This document shows, one piece after another, positions 44,578 to 53,894 of a stretch of DNA of 64,000 bases; the stretch's first letter is position 1, and each line of letters starts with the position of its first letter. This DNA is from Xanthomarina sp035306605. GTDB lineage: Bacteria; Bacteroidota; Bacteroidia; Flavobacteriales; Flavobacteriaceae. The stretch is taken from the NCBI GenBank assembly GCA_035306605.1, contig DATGNR010000056.1; one strand, given 5' to 3'. A program made the position numbers and the translations under genes. The notes below the pieces were generated by a model. The model was not told the DNA's origin, made no database searches, and saw nothing but the letters and a program-made list of their open reading frames with translations.

Positions 44578-45696
44578 CTAGCTGTTCAACATGACTGGCA
44601 TAACAAGCATAGTAACTTGTTCACCTTCATCTAAACCATCAACAGGAGTTAAAATTCCTGCTCTATTTGGTAAGCTCATCTCTAATTGTACTTCGTCTGA
44701 AGTTAGGTTGTTTAACATTTCAGTTAAGAAACGAGAGTTAAACCCAATTTGCATATCGTCTCCTTGGTAATCACAAGTTAAACGCTCTTCCGCTTTGTTT
44801 GAGTAGTCTATATCTTCAGCAGAAATATTTAATTCAGCTCCAGCAATTTTTAAACGTATTTGGTGGGTTGTTTTGTTAGAGAAAATACTAACACGACGTA
44901 CCGAATTTAAAAACTGCATTCTATCTATCACTAATTTATTTGGATTCTCTTTTGGAATTACAGCTTCGTAATTTGGATATTTTCCATCAATTAAACGACA
45001 GATTAAAATGGTATTTTCAAACGTGAATTTTGCATTAGAATCGTTGTATTCAATGGTTACATTATCATCACTTGCCGCTAAAATTCCTTTTAATAGATTT
45101 AGAGGCTTTTTAGGCATGATAAATTCAGTGGTTTGACCCGCTGTAACATCTTCTCTTGAATATTTAACCAATTTGTGGGCATCTGTAGCAACAAAGGTTA
45201 ATCCTTCTGTAGAAAACTGAAAGAACACTCCACTCATTACAGGACGTAAATCATCGTTTCCAGCAGCAAAAATGGTTTTGCTGATAGCTGTAGATAAAAT
45301 ATCGCCGGTAATAGTTGTTGAGGTTGCATCGTCTAAAGACACCGCTTTAGGGAATTCATTTCCATCAGCATAAGCTAAAGCGTATTTTCCATGATTCGAG
45401 CTAATTTCTATGGTATTGTTTTCTTCAACAACAAAGGTTAAAGGTTGCTCAGGAAAGGTTTTTAAAGTTTCTAATAGCAAACGAGCTGGAACAGCGATGT
45501 TTCCACTATTTTCACTTTCTACTTCTAATTTAGCCGACATGGTCGTTTCTAAATCACTTGCAGAAATTGTAAGTTCAGAATTGTTTAATTCGAATAAGAA
45601 GTTATCTAAAATAGGTAAGGTATTCGAGTTATTAATAACACCTCCAAGAACTTGTAGCTGTTTTAGTAAATAGGTACTTGATACTATAAATTTCAT
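44578..45696 (-). CDS. dnaN: DNA polymerase III beta subunit (sliding clamp) DnaN
   Basis: The clamp that holds DNA polymerase on the template. The 372 residues make the three clamp domains (about 1-120, 121-245, 246-372) and end in VTMLVMPVMLNS, the family's conserved C-terminus (M-P-M-R/L). It is far from dnaA (about 44 kb), which is usual in Flavobacteriaceae. A promoter with TAnnTTTG lies just upstream at 45736-45771 and a terminator at 44495-44530, so it is likely monocistronic. Confidence 0.96.
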   Translation of the reverse strand: MKFIVSSTYLLKQLQVLGGVINNSNTLPILDNFLFELNNSELTISASDLETTMSAKLEVESENSGNIAVPARLLLETLKTFPEQPLTFVVEENNTIEISSNHGKYALAYADGNEFPKAVSLDDATSTTITGDILSTAISKTIFAAGNDDLRPVMSGVFFQFSTEGLTFVATDAHKLVKYSREDVTAGQTTEFIMPKKPLNLLKGILAASDDNVTIEYNDSNAKFTFENTILICRLIDGKYPNYEAVIPKENPNKLVIDRMQFLNSVRRVSIFSNKTTHQIRLKIAGAELNISAEDIDYSNKAEERLTCDYQGDDMQIGFNSRFLTEMLNNLTSDEVQLEMSLPNRAGILTPVDGLDEGEQVTMLVMPVMLNS

Positions 45697-45735
45697 GTAT
45701 ATTAAATACGTTTAATGTTCGTTTAATTACTATTA

Positions 45736-45771
45736 CAAATATATCGTATAGTGGTTAATATAGGAAACAAA
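45736..45771 (-). promoter_or_regulatory. Candidate dnaN promoter
   Basis: On the minus strand TTTG (45771-45768) and TATATTTG (45743-45736) resemble the Bacteroidota -33 and -7 elements; the 24-base spacer is slightly long. The start codon is at 45696. Confidence 0.45.
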
Positions 45772-45826
45772 CTTATTAACATTTCATCTCGTGAAAATAG
45801 TATTTTTTTTTCAACAAATCAAGTGG

Positions 45827-48208
45827 TTATCTTAGGTATTTCTTCTTTCTATAGAAATTGAAAATAAACCCGAAAACCCCTAAAAACACTAGTGGTAACA
45901 GAATGTTAATTAACTGCCATTTGGTTTTTTCTGAAGCGGCTTTTTTGTAATCTAAAAACGACACTTCAATTTCTTTTGATCGAATGTTTATAAGTCCGTT
46001 ATCATCTAGAAGGTAATTTACGGCATTTAGTAAAAATTCTTTATTGCCGTATAGCTGTCCAGAACTCCTGTCGAAGCCTAATTCAATAGGTCCGTTTTTA
46101 CCCAATTCATTTTTAATAACATCGCCATCAGCAATTACAATCATTTTAGTTGCTTTGCTTTTGTTTCTTGTTTTTTCAAGAGGAAAAGGTTTCACCCGGT
46201 TGTTATACACCGAAGTAAATTCGCCTTCCAACAAAACGGCTAAGTTTTGATACGGATTGTTGTAAAGTTCTGGGTTTGGTTCTTCCACCGTCATTTCTAA
46301 ACTAATTTCCCTTGGTGTTCCATCTATTTTAGAAAGTGTTGAACTTTTTAGTAAAATGGTTTTTTTGATATCGTTTTTTAAGGTGTCAATTTGATTTGCG
46401 AAATCAAACTTCACTAAATTTAAATTATTTACGATAGGATGTTGACCTAAGGGATTTACCAAAGGCGAATAGTACCAAGGAAACTGTTGAAAACGAGCTT
46501 CGCTGCCTTCACCTATAGCTAAAGTAATTGGAGCCGAGTAGAGGTCGTTTATTAAAACAGGATTGATTCTTAAACCGTATTTAAAGAAGAAATCGGTCAT
46601 GTTTAAGTCTCTAGCAATCGCTACACTTTTACCTGTATTGTACAGGCTATCTTTTTCCATAGCCACGGCGTCCATTAACCAGAGGCTTTTTCCTCCAGCC
46701 ATGGTATACTGATCTAAAACAAACTTTTCTTCTTCGGTAAAAGCTTCTGTAGGCTTTGCAGATACAATTAAATTGAAATCCTTTAACTGATTTAGTGTTC
46801 TTTCAGGGTTGCGAGCCACACTGTCTAAAGTAAACGGAGCTAGGTTGTAATATTCTGAAATGGTTTTTAGGAAATCTTCTATATAACGCCCTTTTAGTTC
46901 GCCATTACCAATTAAGAAGGCTATTTTTTTATTTCGTGGATTCACCAATTTGCTAAAGCCATCAGCAAAAGCATATTCTAAATGCTGAACCGAATGGGTG
47001 ATTAGTTCCTGTTGGGTAGCACCAATTTTATTCTTTACCAAAGGAATTTTTACTGTTACATCGTTATAACTAGCTAAGGCCCATGGAAAAATAACTGCTT
47101 GACTACTTTTTCCGTTTTCTTCCACGTTCAGTTGCATAGGTATTAAACCTCTGTCGTTGAGTTGTTGGATGTTTGTATCTCTATTCGCTTCGTCTGCTAG
47201 TGGGTTTATAAAATGAAAAACAATGTTTTTATTATGAGCCGAAAACTCTTCTAGAATTTGTTTCGTTTCTAATTGCAGGCGTCTGAATTCTGAAGGGAAG
47301 CCTTCGCCTTCTAAAAATACATCTACAATAATAGGCGATTCCACCTCGTCTATAATACCTAGAGCGGATGGGCTAATGGTATATCGTTTGTCTGAAGTTA
47401 AATCGAAACGACTGTAGTAATTACTGCTCAGGAAGTTTAACGCTAATAAACCCAATAATAAGGCGGTTAAAACAAGGCTTTCTTTCTTCTGGATGCCTTT
47501 GGTTGCAATCCGTTTGCTTGTAAGAAAAATAAAGAAAATGGTAATGCTTAAGAAATAGACAATATCTCGTGTATCTAAAACCCCACGACTCATGCTTTTA
47601 TAGTGCGCGTTCATCCCCAATTGCTCAACAAAGGTACTTGCCAGCATGTCTGCTATTCCTTCAAACCCGATATAAAAAATTATACAAATAAATACGGAGG
47701 CTATAAACGAAACAATTTGATTGTCTGATAATGTGGAGGTAAAAACACCAATAGCTGTATAGGCTGCCACTAAGAATAATAAGCCAAAATACGAGCCTAA
47801 GGTACTACCAACATCTAGATTACCGATAGGGTTTCCTAATTGATATACCGTGTACACATATAAAAGTGTAGGAAGTAAAGCCATTAGGATTAAGATAAAA
47901 GCCCCTAAGTATTTCCCTAAAACAATGTTGAATAAACTGATGGGTTTTGTTACTAATAATTCTAAAGTTCCTTGCTTTTTTTCGTCGCTAAAACTTCGCA
48001 TAGTAACTGCTGGAATCAGGAAAATTAGCACCCAAGGAGCTAATAGGAAAAACGAGGATAGATCGGCAAAGCCATTGTTTAAGATGTTGAATTCCCCTTT
48101 AAAGAGCCATAGAATCAATCCGTTTAACAAAAGAAAAAGAGCGATAACCAAGTAACCAATTGGAGAGGCAAAAAATGAGTTTATTTCTTTTCTTAGGATG
48201 GCAAACAT
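45827..48208 (-). CDS. gldFG: Fused gliding-motility ABC transporter GldF-GldG
   Basis: A 793-residue protein whose N-terminal 240 residues are a six-helix ABC-2 permease (GldF) and whose remaining part is GldG, a substrate-binding-like protein (IVDVFLEGEGFPSEFRRLQ, FLIGNGELKGR, LWLMDAV) with a helix near 250 and one at the C-terminus. In Flavobacterium johnsoniae these are two proteins of about 241 and 561 residues; here they are one chain with no internal stop or start signal. GldA, the ATPase, is not in the window. It would form an inner membrane ABC transporter needed for gliding. Confidence 0.9.
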   Translation of the reverse strand: MFAILRKEINSFFASPIGYLVIALFLLLNGLILWLFKGEFNILNNGFADLSSFFLLAPWVLIFLIPAVTMRSFSDEKKQGTLELLVTKPISLFNIVLGKYLGAFILILMALLPTLLYVYTVYQLGNPIGNLDVGSTLGSYFGLLFLVAAYTAIGVFTSTLSDNQIVSFIASVFICIIFYIGFEGIADMLASTFVEQLGMNAHYKSMSRGVLDTRDIVYFLSITIFFIFLTSKRIATKGIQKKESLVLTALLLGLLALNFLSSNYYSRFDLTSDKRYTISPSALGIIDEVESPIIVDVFLEGEGFPSEFRRLQLETKQILEEFSAHNKNIVFHFINPLADEANRDTNIQQLNDRGLIPMQLNVEENGKSSQAVIFPWALASYNDVTVKIPLVKNKIGATQQELITHSVQHLEYAFADGFSKLVNPRNKKIAFLIGNGELKGRYIEDFLKTISEYYNLAPFTLDSVARNPERTLNQLKDFNLIVSAKPTEAFTEEEKFVLDQYTMAGGKSLWLMDAVAMEKDSLYNTGKSVAIARDLNMTDFFFKYGLRINPVLINDLYSAPITLAIGEGSEARFQQFPWYYSPLVNPLGQHPIVNNLNLVKFDFANQIDTLKNDIKKTILLKSSTLSKIDGTPREISLEMTVEEPNPELYNNPYQNLAVLLEGEFTSVYNNRVKPFPLEKTRNKSKATKMIVIADGDVIKNELGKNGPIELGFDRSSGQLYGNKEFLLNAVNYLLDDNGLINIRSKEIEVSFLDYKKAASEKTKWQLINILLPLVFLGVFGFIFNFYRKKKYLR

Positions 48209-48292
48209 TTGTATAAGGTATTAGGGAATAATAGTAATTAGATTATTTGTTAATGAGCTAACATGTTTATTAAATTAGTATAGCTTTTAAGG

Positions 48293-48589
48293 TTATAGAA
48301 GTGAAACCGTTTTATCCACGCTCCAAGCTTCTGGTTTGGCATTGAAAAGAGGTTTTGTTTTACTCCACACCGCTTTAAATAAATCGGAGTGTCTGTATGC
48401 TTCCAAATCGGTTTCGGCCTCCCAATAACTATAGGTAAAAAATATGTTTGTATTTGTTTTGTCTCTATATAATTCTAATAAACGGCAGCCTTTAAAATTT
48501 CGTATTTTTTCTTTATTCAGATCAAAATTCGCAAGAAATTCAGGTACATGCTTTTCATCAAAACTTAATTTTACAATTCTTACAAACAT
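48293..48589 (-). CDS. Antibiotic biosynthesis monooxygenase-like protein
   Basis: A 98-residue protein with the dimeric alpha-beta barrel (ABM) fold: strands FVRIVKLSF, CRLLELYRD and IFFTYSYWE, and the helix DLEAYRHSDLF. Members of this fold are heme-degrading or quinol monooxygenases or are of unknown function. It is transcribed with the SAM hydrolase gene 12 bp upstream. Confidence 0.84.
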   Translation of the reverse strand: MFVRIVKLSFDEKHVPEFLANFDLNKEKIRNFKGCRLLELYRDKTNTNIFFTYSYWEAETDLEAYRHSDLFKAVWSKTKPLFNAKPEAWSVDKTVSLL

Positions 48590-48601
48590 AGGTTTCTACT
48601 T

Positions 48602-49438
48602 TTATTCATTTATAAATTTTACGCTTACAGAGTCCAGTACATTCAATCCTAATAAGGTATTAGCACTACCAGTAGTTAGTCCGTTACTTTTATAAACGGC
48701 AATCTCCAAATAATTAGATGAGTTAAATACCACCATTTTTTTTCCTTCGTCGTTTCTTTTTTCTATTGGCACTTCAAAATTCACTACATCGCAATATTTA
48801 GTAAATATTTTATCGAATTTATAAGACCTAGCACTTATTATAAATTTTCGTCCCTTTTGGATTTTTGTAAAAAAGGATTTTTTAATATTGGTAATAACGT
48901 TGCCATAATTATCAATATAGATTACGCTTCCTACAATCTGAGTTTCTTCTTCGTTAACAAATGGATGTATGTTTCTTATAGGTTTAATAAAATCTATTGG
49001 TTTTCCAATAACCTCAAGAGTTCCACCTCGAGCTATATGGCAAGCTACTTTAACAAAAACATCTAGCGCAGGAAATTTGGTTTCAACATGGTCGTGGATG
49101 TTTATTTCCACTATTTTTTCTGGACTTATTTCGGCAGAGATCATGCTCATAATTCCATTATTGGCACATATAAAATAATGATCGTCTAGTAAAATAGCTA
49201 TATGCTTGTTATCTTCATGCATTTCAGAATCGATACCTATAATGTGTATGGTTCCTTTAGGAAAACTACTGTAGGCATTTTGAATAATATAAGCCGCTTC
49301 AGGAATGTTAAAAGGCGATACCGAATGAGAGATATCAACAATTCTCACATCTGGTAATTCGGTGTAAATAGCTCCTTTAACTGCGCCAGCAAAGTGATCT
49401 TTCTCTCCGAAATCGGTTGTTAAGGTTATAATTGGCAT
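48602..49438 (-). CDS. SAM hydroxide adenosyltransferase (DUF62 family)
   Basis: A 278-residue homotrimer-type enzyme of the DUF62/duf-62 family, related to fluorinase, that hydrolyses S-adenosylmethionine to adenosine and methionine. The N-terminus PIITLTTDFGEKDHFAGAVKG has the family's conserved Asp and Phe region, followed by DISHSVSPFNI and HIIGIDSEMH; the His and Arg of the active site are not individually assigned. The length is right. It is divergent from phoH across 111 bp. Confidence 0.9.
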   Translation of the reverse strand: MPIITLTTDFGEKDHFAGAVKGAIYTELPDVRIVDISHSVSPFNIPEAAYIIQNAYSSFPKGTIHIIGIDSEMHEDNKHIAILLDDHYFICANNGIMSMISAEISPEKIVEINIHDHVETKFPALDVFVKVACHIARGGTLEVIGKPIDFIKPIRNIHPFVNEEETQIVGSVIYIDNYGNVITNIKKSFFTKIQKGRKFIISARSYKFDKIFTKYCDVVNFEVPIEKRNDEGKKMVVFNSSNYLEIAVYKSNGLTTGSANTLLGLNVLDSVSVKFINE

Positions 49439-49486
49439 GAATTATTTGTTGATATTTTTTTAACTAAACACAAGTTAAAATTATGT

Positions 49487-49494
49487 AGTTTTGT
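49487..49494 (+). promoter_or_regulatory. Candidate -7 element of phoH
   Basis: TAGTTTTG matches TAnnTTTG, 55 bases before the TTG start at 49550. No -33 element was found. Confidence 0.3.
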
Positions 49495-49549
49495 TTAAGG
49501 ACAAATCTAATAAATCTAAATCGATAATTTTCATTAAATCATACAGCTT

Positions 49550-50503
49550 TTGAACGAAATCACAATCGAACTTGAAGAAGTTTCTCCAAAAGAATTTTTT
49601 GGAGCACATAATGCCAATATTGAATTATTAAAAAAGTATTTCCCCAAATTAAAAATTGTAGCAAGAGGCTCGAAGATAAAAGCTTATGGCGATAAGGATC
49701 TTCTTGAGGAATTCGATAAACGATTTCATATGGTCATGGAACACTATATTAAATTCAATAAGTTGGATGAAAATGTTATAGAACGCATTCTTACTAGTGT
49801 AAGTAAAGATGATTATGAAACCAGTGCAGCTAGTGGAGATACTATTGTTCATGGAGTTAACGGTCGATTAATAAAAGCACAAACAGCCAACCAACGTAAA
49901 TTGGTAGAACTGATGCGGAAAAACGATATGGTTTTTGCCATTGGTCCGGCTGGAACAGGGAAAACCTATACAGGAGTTGCTTTAGCCGTGCGAGCGTTAA
50001 AAAACAAAGAAGTTAAACGTATTATTTTAACCCGTCCAGCTGTTGAGGCAGGTGAGAACTTAGGCTTTCTTCCAGGAGATTTAAAAGAAAAGTTAGATCC
50101 GTACATGCAGCCTTTATATGATGCTTTACGTGATATGATTCCGCCAGAAAAATTAATGCAATACATAGAAAATGGAACCATACAAATAGCTCCGTTGGCT
50201 TTTATGCGAGGAAGAACCTTGGACCATGCATTTGTTATTTTGGATGAAGGACAAAATACGACACATGCTCAAATGAAGATGTTTTTAACTAGAATGGGTA
50301 AGAACGCCAAGTTTTTATTGACGGGAGATCCAGGACAAGTAGATTTGCCAAGAAGAACCATTTCTGGTTTAAAAGAAGCTTTACTTATTTTGAAAAACGT
50401 AGAAGGCGTAGGAATGGTGTTTTTAGATGATAAAGATGTTATACGCCATAAACTGGTTAAAAAGGTTATTGAAGCCTATAAAAGCATTGAATCTCAACCT
50501 TAA
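49550..50503 (+). CDS. phoH: PhoH-family ATPase
   Basis: A 317-residue PhoH-like protein with a KH-like N-terminal region (about 1-100) and a P-loop domain. Walker A is GPAGTGKT at 132-139 and Walker B is AFVILDEGQNTTHAQM near 226-241. PhoH proteins are predicted RNA-directed ATPases/helicases. The start is TTG and the conserved N-terminus begins there. A -7 element at 49487-49494 lies upstream and a hairpin terminator at 50562-50590 follows. Confidence 0.93.
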   Translation: MNEITIELEEVSPKEFFGAHNANIELLKKYFPKLKIVARGSKIKAYGDKDLLEEFDKRFHMVMEHYIKFNKLDENVIERILTSVSKDDYETSAASGDTIVHGVNGRLIKAQTANQRKLVELMRKNDMVFAIGPAGTGKTYTGVALAVRALKNKEVKRIILTRPAVEAGENLGFLPGDLKEKLDPYMQPLYDALRDMIPPEKLMQYIENGTIQIAPLAFMRGRTLDHAFVILDEGQNTTHAQMKMFLTRMGKNAKFLLTGDPGQVDLPRRTISGLKEALLILKNVEGVGMVFLDDKDVIRHKLVKKVIEAYKSIESQP

Positions 50504-50561
50504 TTGGGATTTATAAAGCTACATTATCGCAGCCGATAAATAAAAATATCTTTTAAAGAAT

Positions 50562-50590
50562 AAGCCAGTTGTTAAGCTGGCTTTTTTATT
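50562..50590 (+). terminator. Terminator after phoH
   Basis: AAGCCAG and CTGGCTT arms around an eight-base loop, followed by T residues. Confidence 0.75.
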
Positions 50591-50740
50591 TGTTCATTTT
50601 AGGTTGTGGGCTACTGTATTGTTGGTTTCCCATGCCTATGTAAGACTTTCCTTATAATTATATAAACAATACCAATAATCATATAATTTATTCTGTGATA
50701 GGTTATGGATCTTTGGTGTGTAATCATAACACATACAAAA

Positions 50741-51253
50741 ATGAAAAAAATATTTTTAGTTATCATGATATTTGGATTAACTCCAATTTTCGCACAACAA
50801 AATGAGGTAGAATTTACACCAAAAAACTCTTGGTTAAAAGCTGGGTTAACAGCGGGAATTCCAGTAGGAGATGCTAGTGATCTATCGTCCTTTAGTTTAG
50901 GTTTAGATTTAAGAGGTCAGTATTTATTTAATCCAAATGTGGCCATTGGTGTAGCTTCAGGTTACAGCCATTATTTTGGAAAAGACAAGTTCGACGATTT
51001 TGGACTGGTGCCTTTAGCTGGGTTCTTTCGTTACTATTTTACTCCAAACGGATTGTTTATTGGGACGGACGTTGGTTATGGATTGTTAACTAATGTCGAT
51101 AACCATGAAGGAGGTTTATATGTTAACCCACAAATAGGGTATCATAACAGAGATTGGAATATTTATGCTTTTTATCAAAACACCTTTGCAGAAAACGATT
51201 TGAATTTGCAACAGGTTGGAGTAGGAGTTACCTATAATATCCGATTTAAATAA
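50741..51253 (+). CDS. Outer membrane beta-barrel (porin-family) protein
   Basis: A 170-residue protein with a Sec signal peptide (cleavage after IFAQQ) and alternating amphipathic strands, such as WLKAGLTAGIPVG, SLGLDLRGQYLF and VGVGVTYNIRF at the C-terminus, which ends on Phe-Lys. It probably forms an eight-stranded barrel. The function is unknown. The frame opens at 50705, but the ATG at 50741 is the signal-peptide start. A terminator hairpin lies at 51279-51306. Confidence 0.85.
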   Translation: MKKIFLVIMIFGLTPIFAQQNEVEFTPKNSWLKAGLTAGIPVGDASDLSSFSLGLDLRGQYLFNPNVAIGVASGYSHYFGKDKFDDFGLVPLAGFFRYYFTPNGLFIGTDVGYGLLTNVDNHEGGLYVNPQIGYHNRDWNIYAFYQNTFAENDLNLQQVGVGVTYNIRFK

Positions 51254-51278
51254 ATTGCAATAAAAATTAAAGATACTT

Positions 51279-51310
51279 AAAAGGAGAAATGTTTATTTCT
51301 CCTTTTTTTA
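51279..51310 (+). terminator. Terminator after the beta-barrel gene
   Basis: AAAAGGAGAAAT and ATTTCTCCTTTT make a 12-bp stem closed by GTTT, followed by T residues. Confidence 0.85.
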
Positions 51311-51316
51311 TTTAGT

Positions 51317-51343
51317 TTTGCGGCAGTAAACAAATTACCTTTG
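51317..51343 (+). promoter_or_regulatory. Candidate purC promoter
   Basis: TTTG (51317-51320) and TACCTTTG (51336-51343) with a 15-base spacer resemble the Bacteroidota promoter; the ATG at 51369 gives a leader of about 20 bases. Confidence 0.5.
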
Positions 51344-51368
51344 CAAAACAACCAACAAGCTACTACAA

Positions 51369-52316
51369 ATGAACACGATTACAGATACTAATTTCAGTTT
51401 CCCGAACCAAAAAAGCATATACAAAGGCAAAGTAAGAGAGGTCTATAATATCAATGACGATTTGTTAGTCATGGTTGCAACAGACAGGCTTTCGGCTTTC
51501 GATGTGGTTATGCCAAAGGGCATTCCTTACAAAGGGCAAATATTAAATCAGATTGCCACCAAAATGATGAAAGCAACTGAAGATTTGGTGCCAAACTGGC
51601 TAATAGCAACTCCAGATCCCAATGTGGCGGTTGGACATTTATGCGAGCCGTTTAAAGTGGAAATGGTTATTCGAGGCTACTTGTCTGGGCATGCCGCTAG
51701 AGAATATAAAGCAGGGAAACGCGTACTTTGTGGTGTAAGCATGCCAGAAGGGATGAAAGAAAACGATAAATTTCCTCAACCCATTATCACGCCAGCCACT
51801 AAAGCAGAAATGGGCGATCACGACGAAGATATTTCAAGAGAAGACATAATAAAAAAAGGAATAGTATCTGAAGCTGATTACTTAGTTTTGGAGGATTACA
51901 CTAGAAAGTTATTCCAAAGAGGTTCGGAAATTGCGGCCTCTAGAGGGTTGATTTTAGTAGATACCAAATACGAGTTCGGAAAAACCAAAGACGGCAAGAT
52001 TGTTTTAATCGATGAGATACATACCCCAGATTCATCACGTTATTTTTATGCAGATGGTTATCAAGAGCGTCAAGATAGAGGTGAGGCTCAAAAGCAATTA
52101 TCTAAAGAGTTTGTACGTCAGTGGTTAATAGCCAATGAGTTTCAAGGCTTAGAAGGACAAACCGTTCCAGAAATGAGCGATGCGTATATTGAAACTGTAA
52201 GTGAGCGTTATATAGAGCTTTACGAAAATATTACAGGAGAAACCTTTGTCAAAGCAGACGTTTCAAATATTCAAAGTAGGATAGAGCAAAATGTTTTGGC
52301 CTATTTGGGAAACTAG
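51369..52316 (+). CDS. purC: SAICAR synthetase PurC
   Basis: PurC joins aspartate to CAIR in de novo purine synthesis. The 315 residues include YKGKVREVYN, the family's ATP-binding region (RLSAFDVVMPKGIPYKG), a VEMVIRGYLSG strand and the later DEIHTPDSSRY active-site motif. The length is typical of this longer SAICAR synthetase type. A candidate promoter at 51317-51343 and the terminator at 52333-52368 suggest a single-gene transcript. Confidence 0.94.
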   Translation: MNTITDTNFSFPNQKSIYKGKVREVYNINDDLLVMVATDRLSAFDVVMPKGIPYKGQILNQIATKMMKATEDLVPNWLIATPDPNVAVGHLCEPFKVEMVIRGYLSGHAAREYKAGKRVLCGVSMPEGMKENDKFPQPIITPATKAEMGDHDEDISREDIIKKGIVSEADYLVLEDYTRKLFQRGSEIAASRGLILVDTKYEFGKTKDGKIVLIDEIHTPDSSRYFYADGYQERQDRGEAQKQLSKEFVRQWLIANEFQGLEGQTVPEMSDAYIETVSERYIELYENITGETFVKADVSNIQSRIEQNVLAYLGN

Positions 52317-52332
52317 CCTTTTTAATACTATA

Positions 52333-52368
52333 AAAAAAAGACCTTGAATTACATCAAGGTCTTTTTTT
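52333..52368 (+). terminator. Terminator after purC
   Basis: A 15-bp stem (AAGACCTTGA with TCAAGGTCTT inside A and T tracts) around ATTACA. Confidence 0.85.
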
Positions 52369-52429
52369 ATGGCATAAATTTTCAAGGGTTCAATTGCTTT
52401 TAATACATTTATACATCTTAACAAACAAC

Positions 52430-53809
52430 ATGGAACAACTAAACCAACTTATTTCAGATTTTGCTTCTTACGCTTGGGGATTGCCCTTGTTAATTTTATT
52501 AATTGGTGGAGGATTGTATTTATTAATTCTTTCTGGGTTTTTACCTTTTAGATATTTGGGACATGCTTTTCAAGTTTTACGTGGTAAATACGACAACCCA
52601 AACGATTCTGGAGAAATAAGTCACTTTCAGGCTTTAACTACAGCATTGTCTTCAACCATTGGTATGGGAAACATTGCTGGTGTAGCTGTAGCCATATCCA
52701 TAGGAGGACCAGGCGCAGTTTTTTGGATGTGGGTAAGTGCCATTATAGGAATGAGCACCAAATTCTTTACCTCAACATTAGCTATTATGTACCGAGGGAA
52801 AGATAGTCATGGAAAGATTCAAGGCGGTCCGATGTATTTTATTATGGAAGGTTTAGGAAAAAAATGGAAACCATTGGCTGTATTTTTTAGTTTATGTGGG
52901 CTTGTTGGGGCTTTGCCTGTTTTTAATGTAAATCAATTAACCCAAGCCATAAATGATATTTTATTAGTGCCTAACGGTGTTGAGGTTGGGTTTCATACCA
53001 ATCTAATTATAGGTATTGTATTAGTTCTTATTACCTCAATAGTTATTCTTGGCGGATTAAACCGAATTAGTAAAGTCGCGTCTAAAATGGTTCCTAGCAT
53101 GGTTTTACTTTACTTTGTTTTGGTGATATTTATATTAATCATCAATTTTGAAGTGGTACCAAAATACTTCTTAATGATATTTACCGATGCGTTTGCCGCT
53201 AATAATTTTAAAGGAGATTCTTTTTTAGGTGGCGTTGTAGGCGGATTGATTCTTTTGGGTATCAGACGTGGTGCTTTTTCAAATGAGGCTGGAATTGGTA
53301 CAGCTCCCATGGCTCATGGTGCTGCTAAAACCAATGAGCCCGTTCGCGAAGGTTTGGTAGCTATGTTGGGGCCAGCCATAGATACTTTAGTGGTTTGTAC
53401 CCTTACGGCATTAGCCATTTTGGTTACAGGAGTTTGGCAAACATCAGATGCCAATGGGGTGAGTTTAACGGCTTCAGCCTTTGGCGATGCCATGCCGGGA
53501 ATAGGAACGTATTTGTTGTTAGTTTGTATTGCCGTTTTTAGTATTTCGTCCTTATTTTCATATTCGTATTATGGCACTAAGTGCATGTCCTTTTTATTTG
53601 GAGCAGATAACATGCATTATTATAACTACTTATACATTGCAAGTATCCTTATGGGAGCCACGACCTCTTTAGCCATGATGATTAATTTAATTGATGGTTT
53701 TTTTGCACTTATGGCTATTCCAACCATGACGGCTACTTTAATTATGGCACCTCGCGTAGTCAAAGAATTTAAAGCCTATAGAGTCAGGTTGTTAGAACAT
53801 AAAAAATAA
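52430..53809 (+). CDS. Alanine/glycine:cation symporter family protein
   Basis: A 459-residue inner membrane protein with about eleven helices belonging to the AGCS (alanine/glycine:cation symporter, AlsT) family. The motif TALSSTIGMGNIAGVAVA near 70-87 is the unwound TM1 with the cation and substrate sites; RRGAFSNEAGIGTAPMAHGA is the second family signature. It imports small neutral amino acids with sodium. The frame opens at 52394 (TTG), but the ATG at 52430 begins the conserved region. Confidence 0.91.
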   Translation: MEQLNQLISDFASYAWGLPLLILLIGGGLYLLILSGFLPFRYLGHAFQVLRGKYDNPNDSGEISHFQALTTALSSTIGMGNIAGVAVAISIGGPGAVFWMWVSAIIGMSTKFFTSTLAIMYRGKDSHGKIQGGPMYFIMEGLGKKWKPLAVFFSLCGLVGALPVFNVNQLTQAINDILLVPNGVEVGFHTNLIIGIVLVLITSIVILGGLNRISKVASKMVPSMVLLYFVLVIFILIINFEVVPKYFLMIFTDAFAANNFKGDSFLGGVVGGLILLGIRRGAFSNEAGIGTAPMAHGAAKTNEPVREGLVAMLGPAIDTLVVCTLTALAILVTGVWQTSDANGVSLTASAFGDAMPGIGTYLLLVCIAVFSISSLFSYSYYGTKCMSFLFGADNMHYYNYLYIASILMGATTSLAMMINLIDGFFALMAIPTMTATLIMAPRVVKEFKAYRVRLLEHKK

Positions 53810-53894
53810 ACGAATTACAATAAGTATTTAATTTTCAGTTTAGTCCATAATACTTATTTTTAAAAGACATTTTAATCAAACATAACCGGAGATT

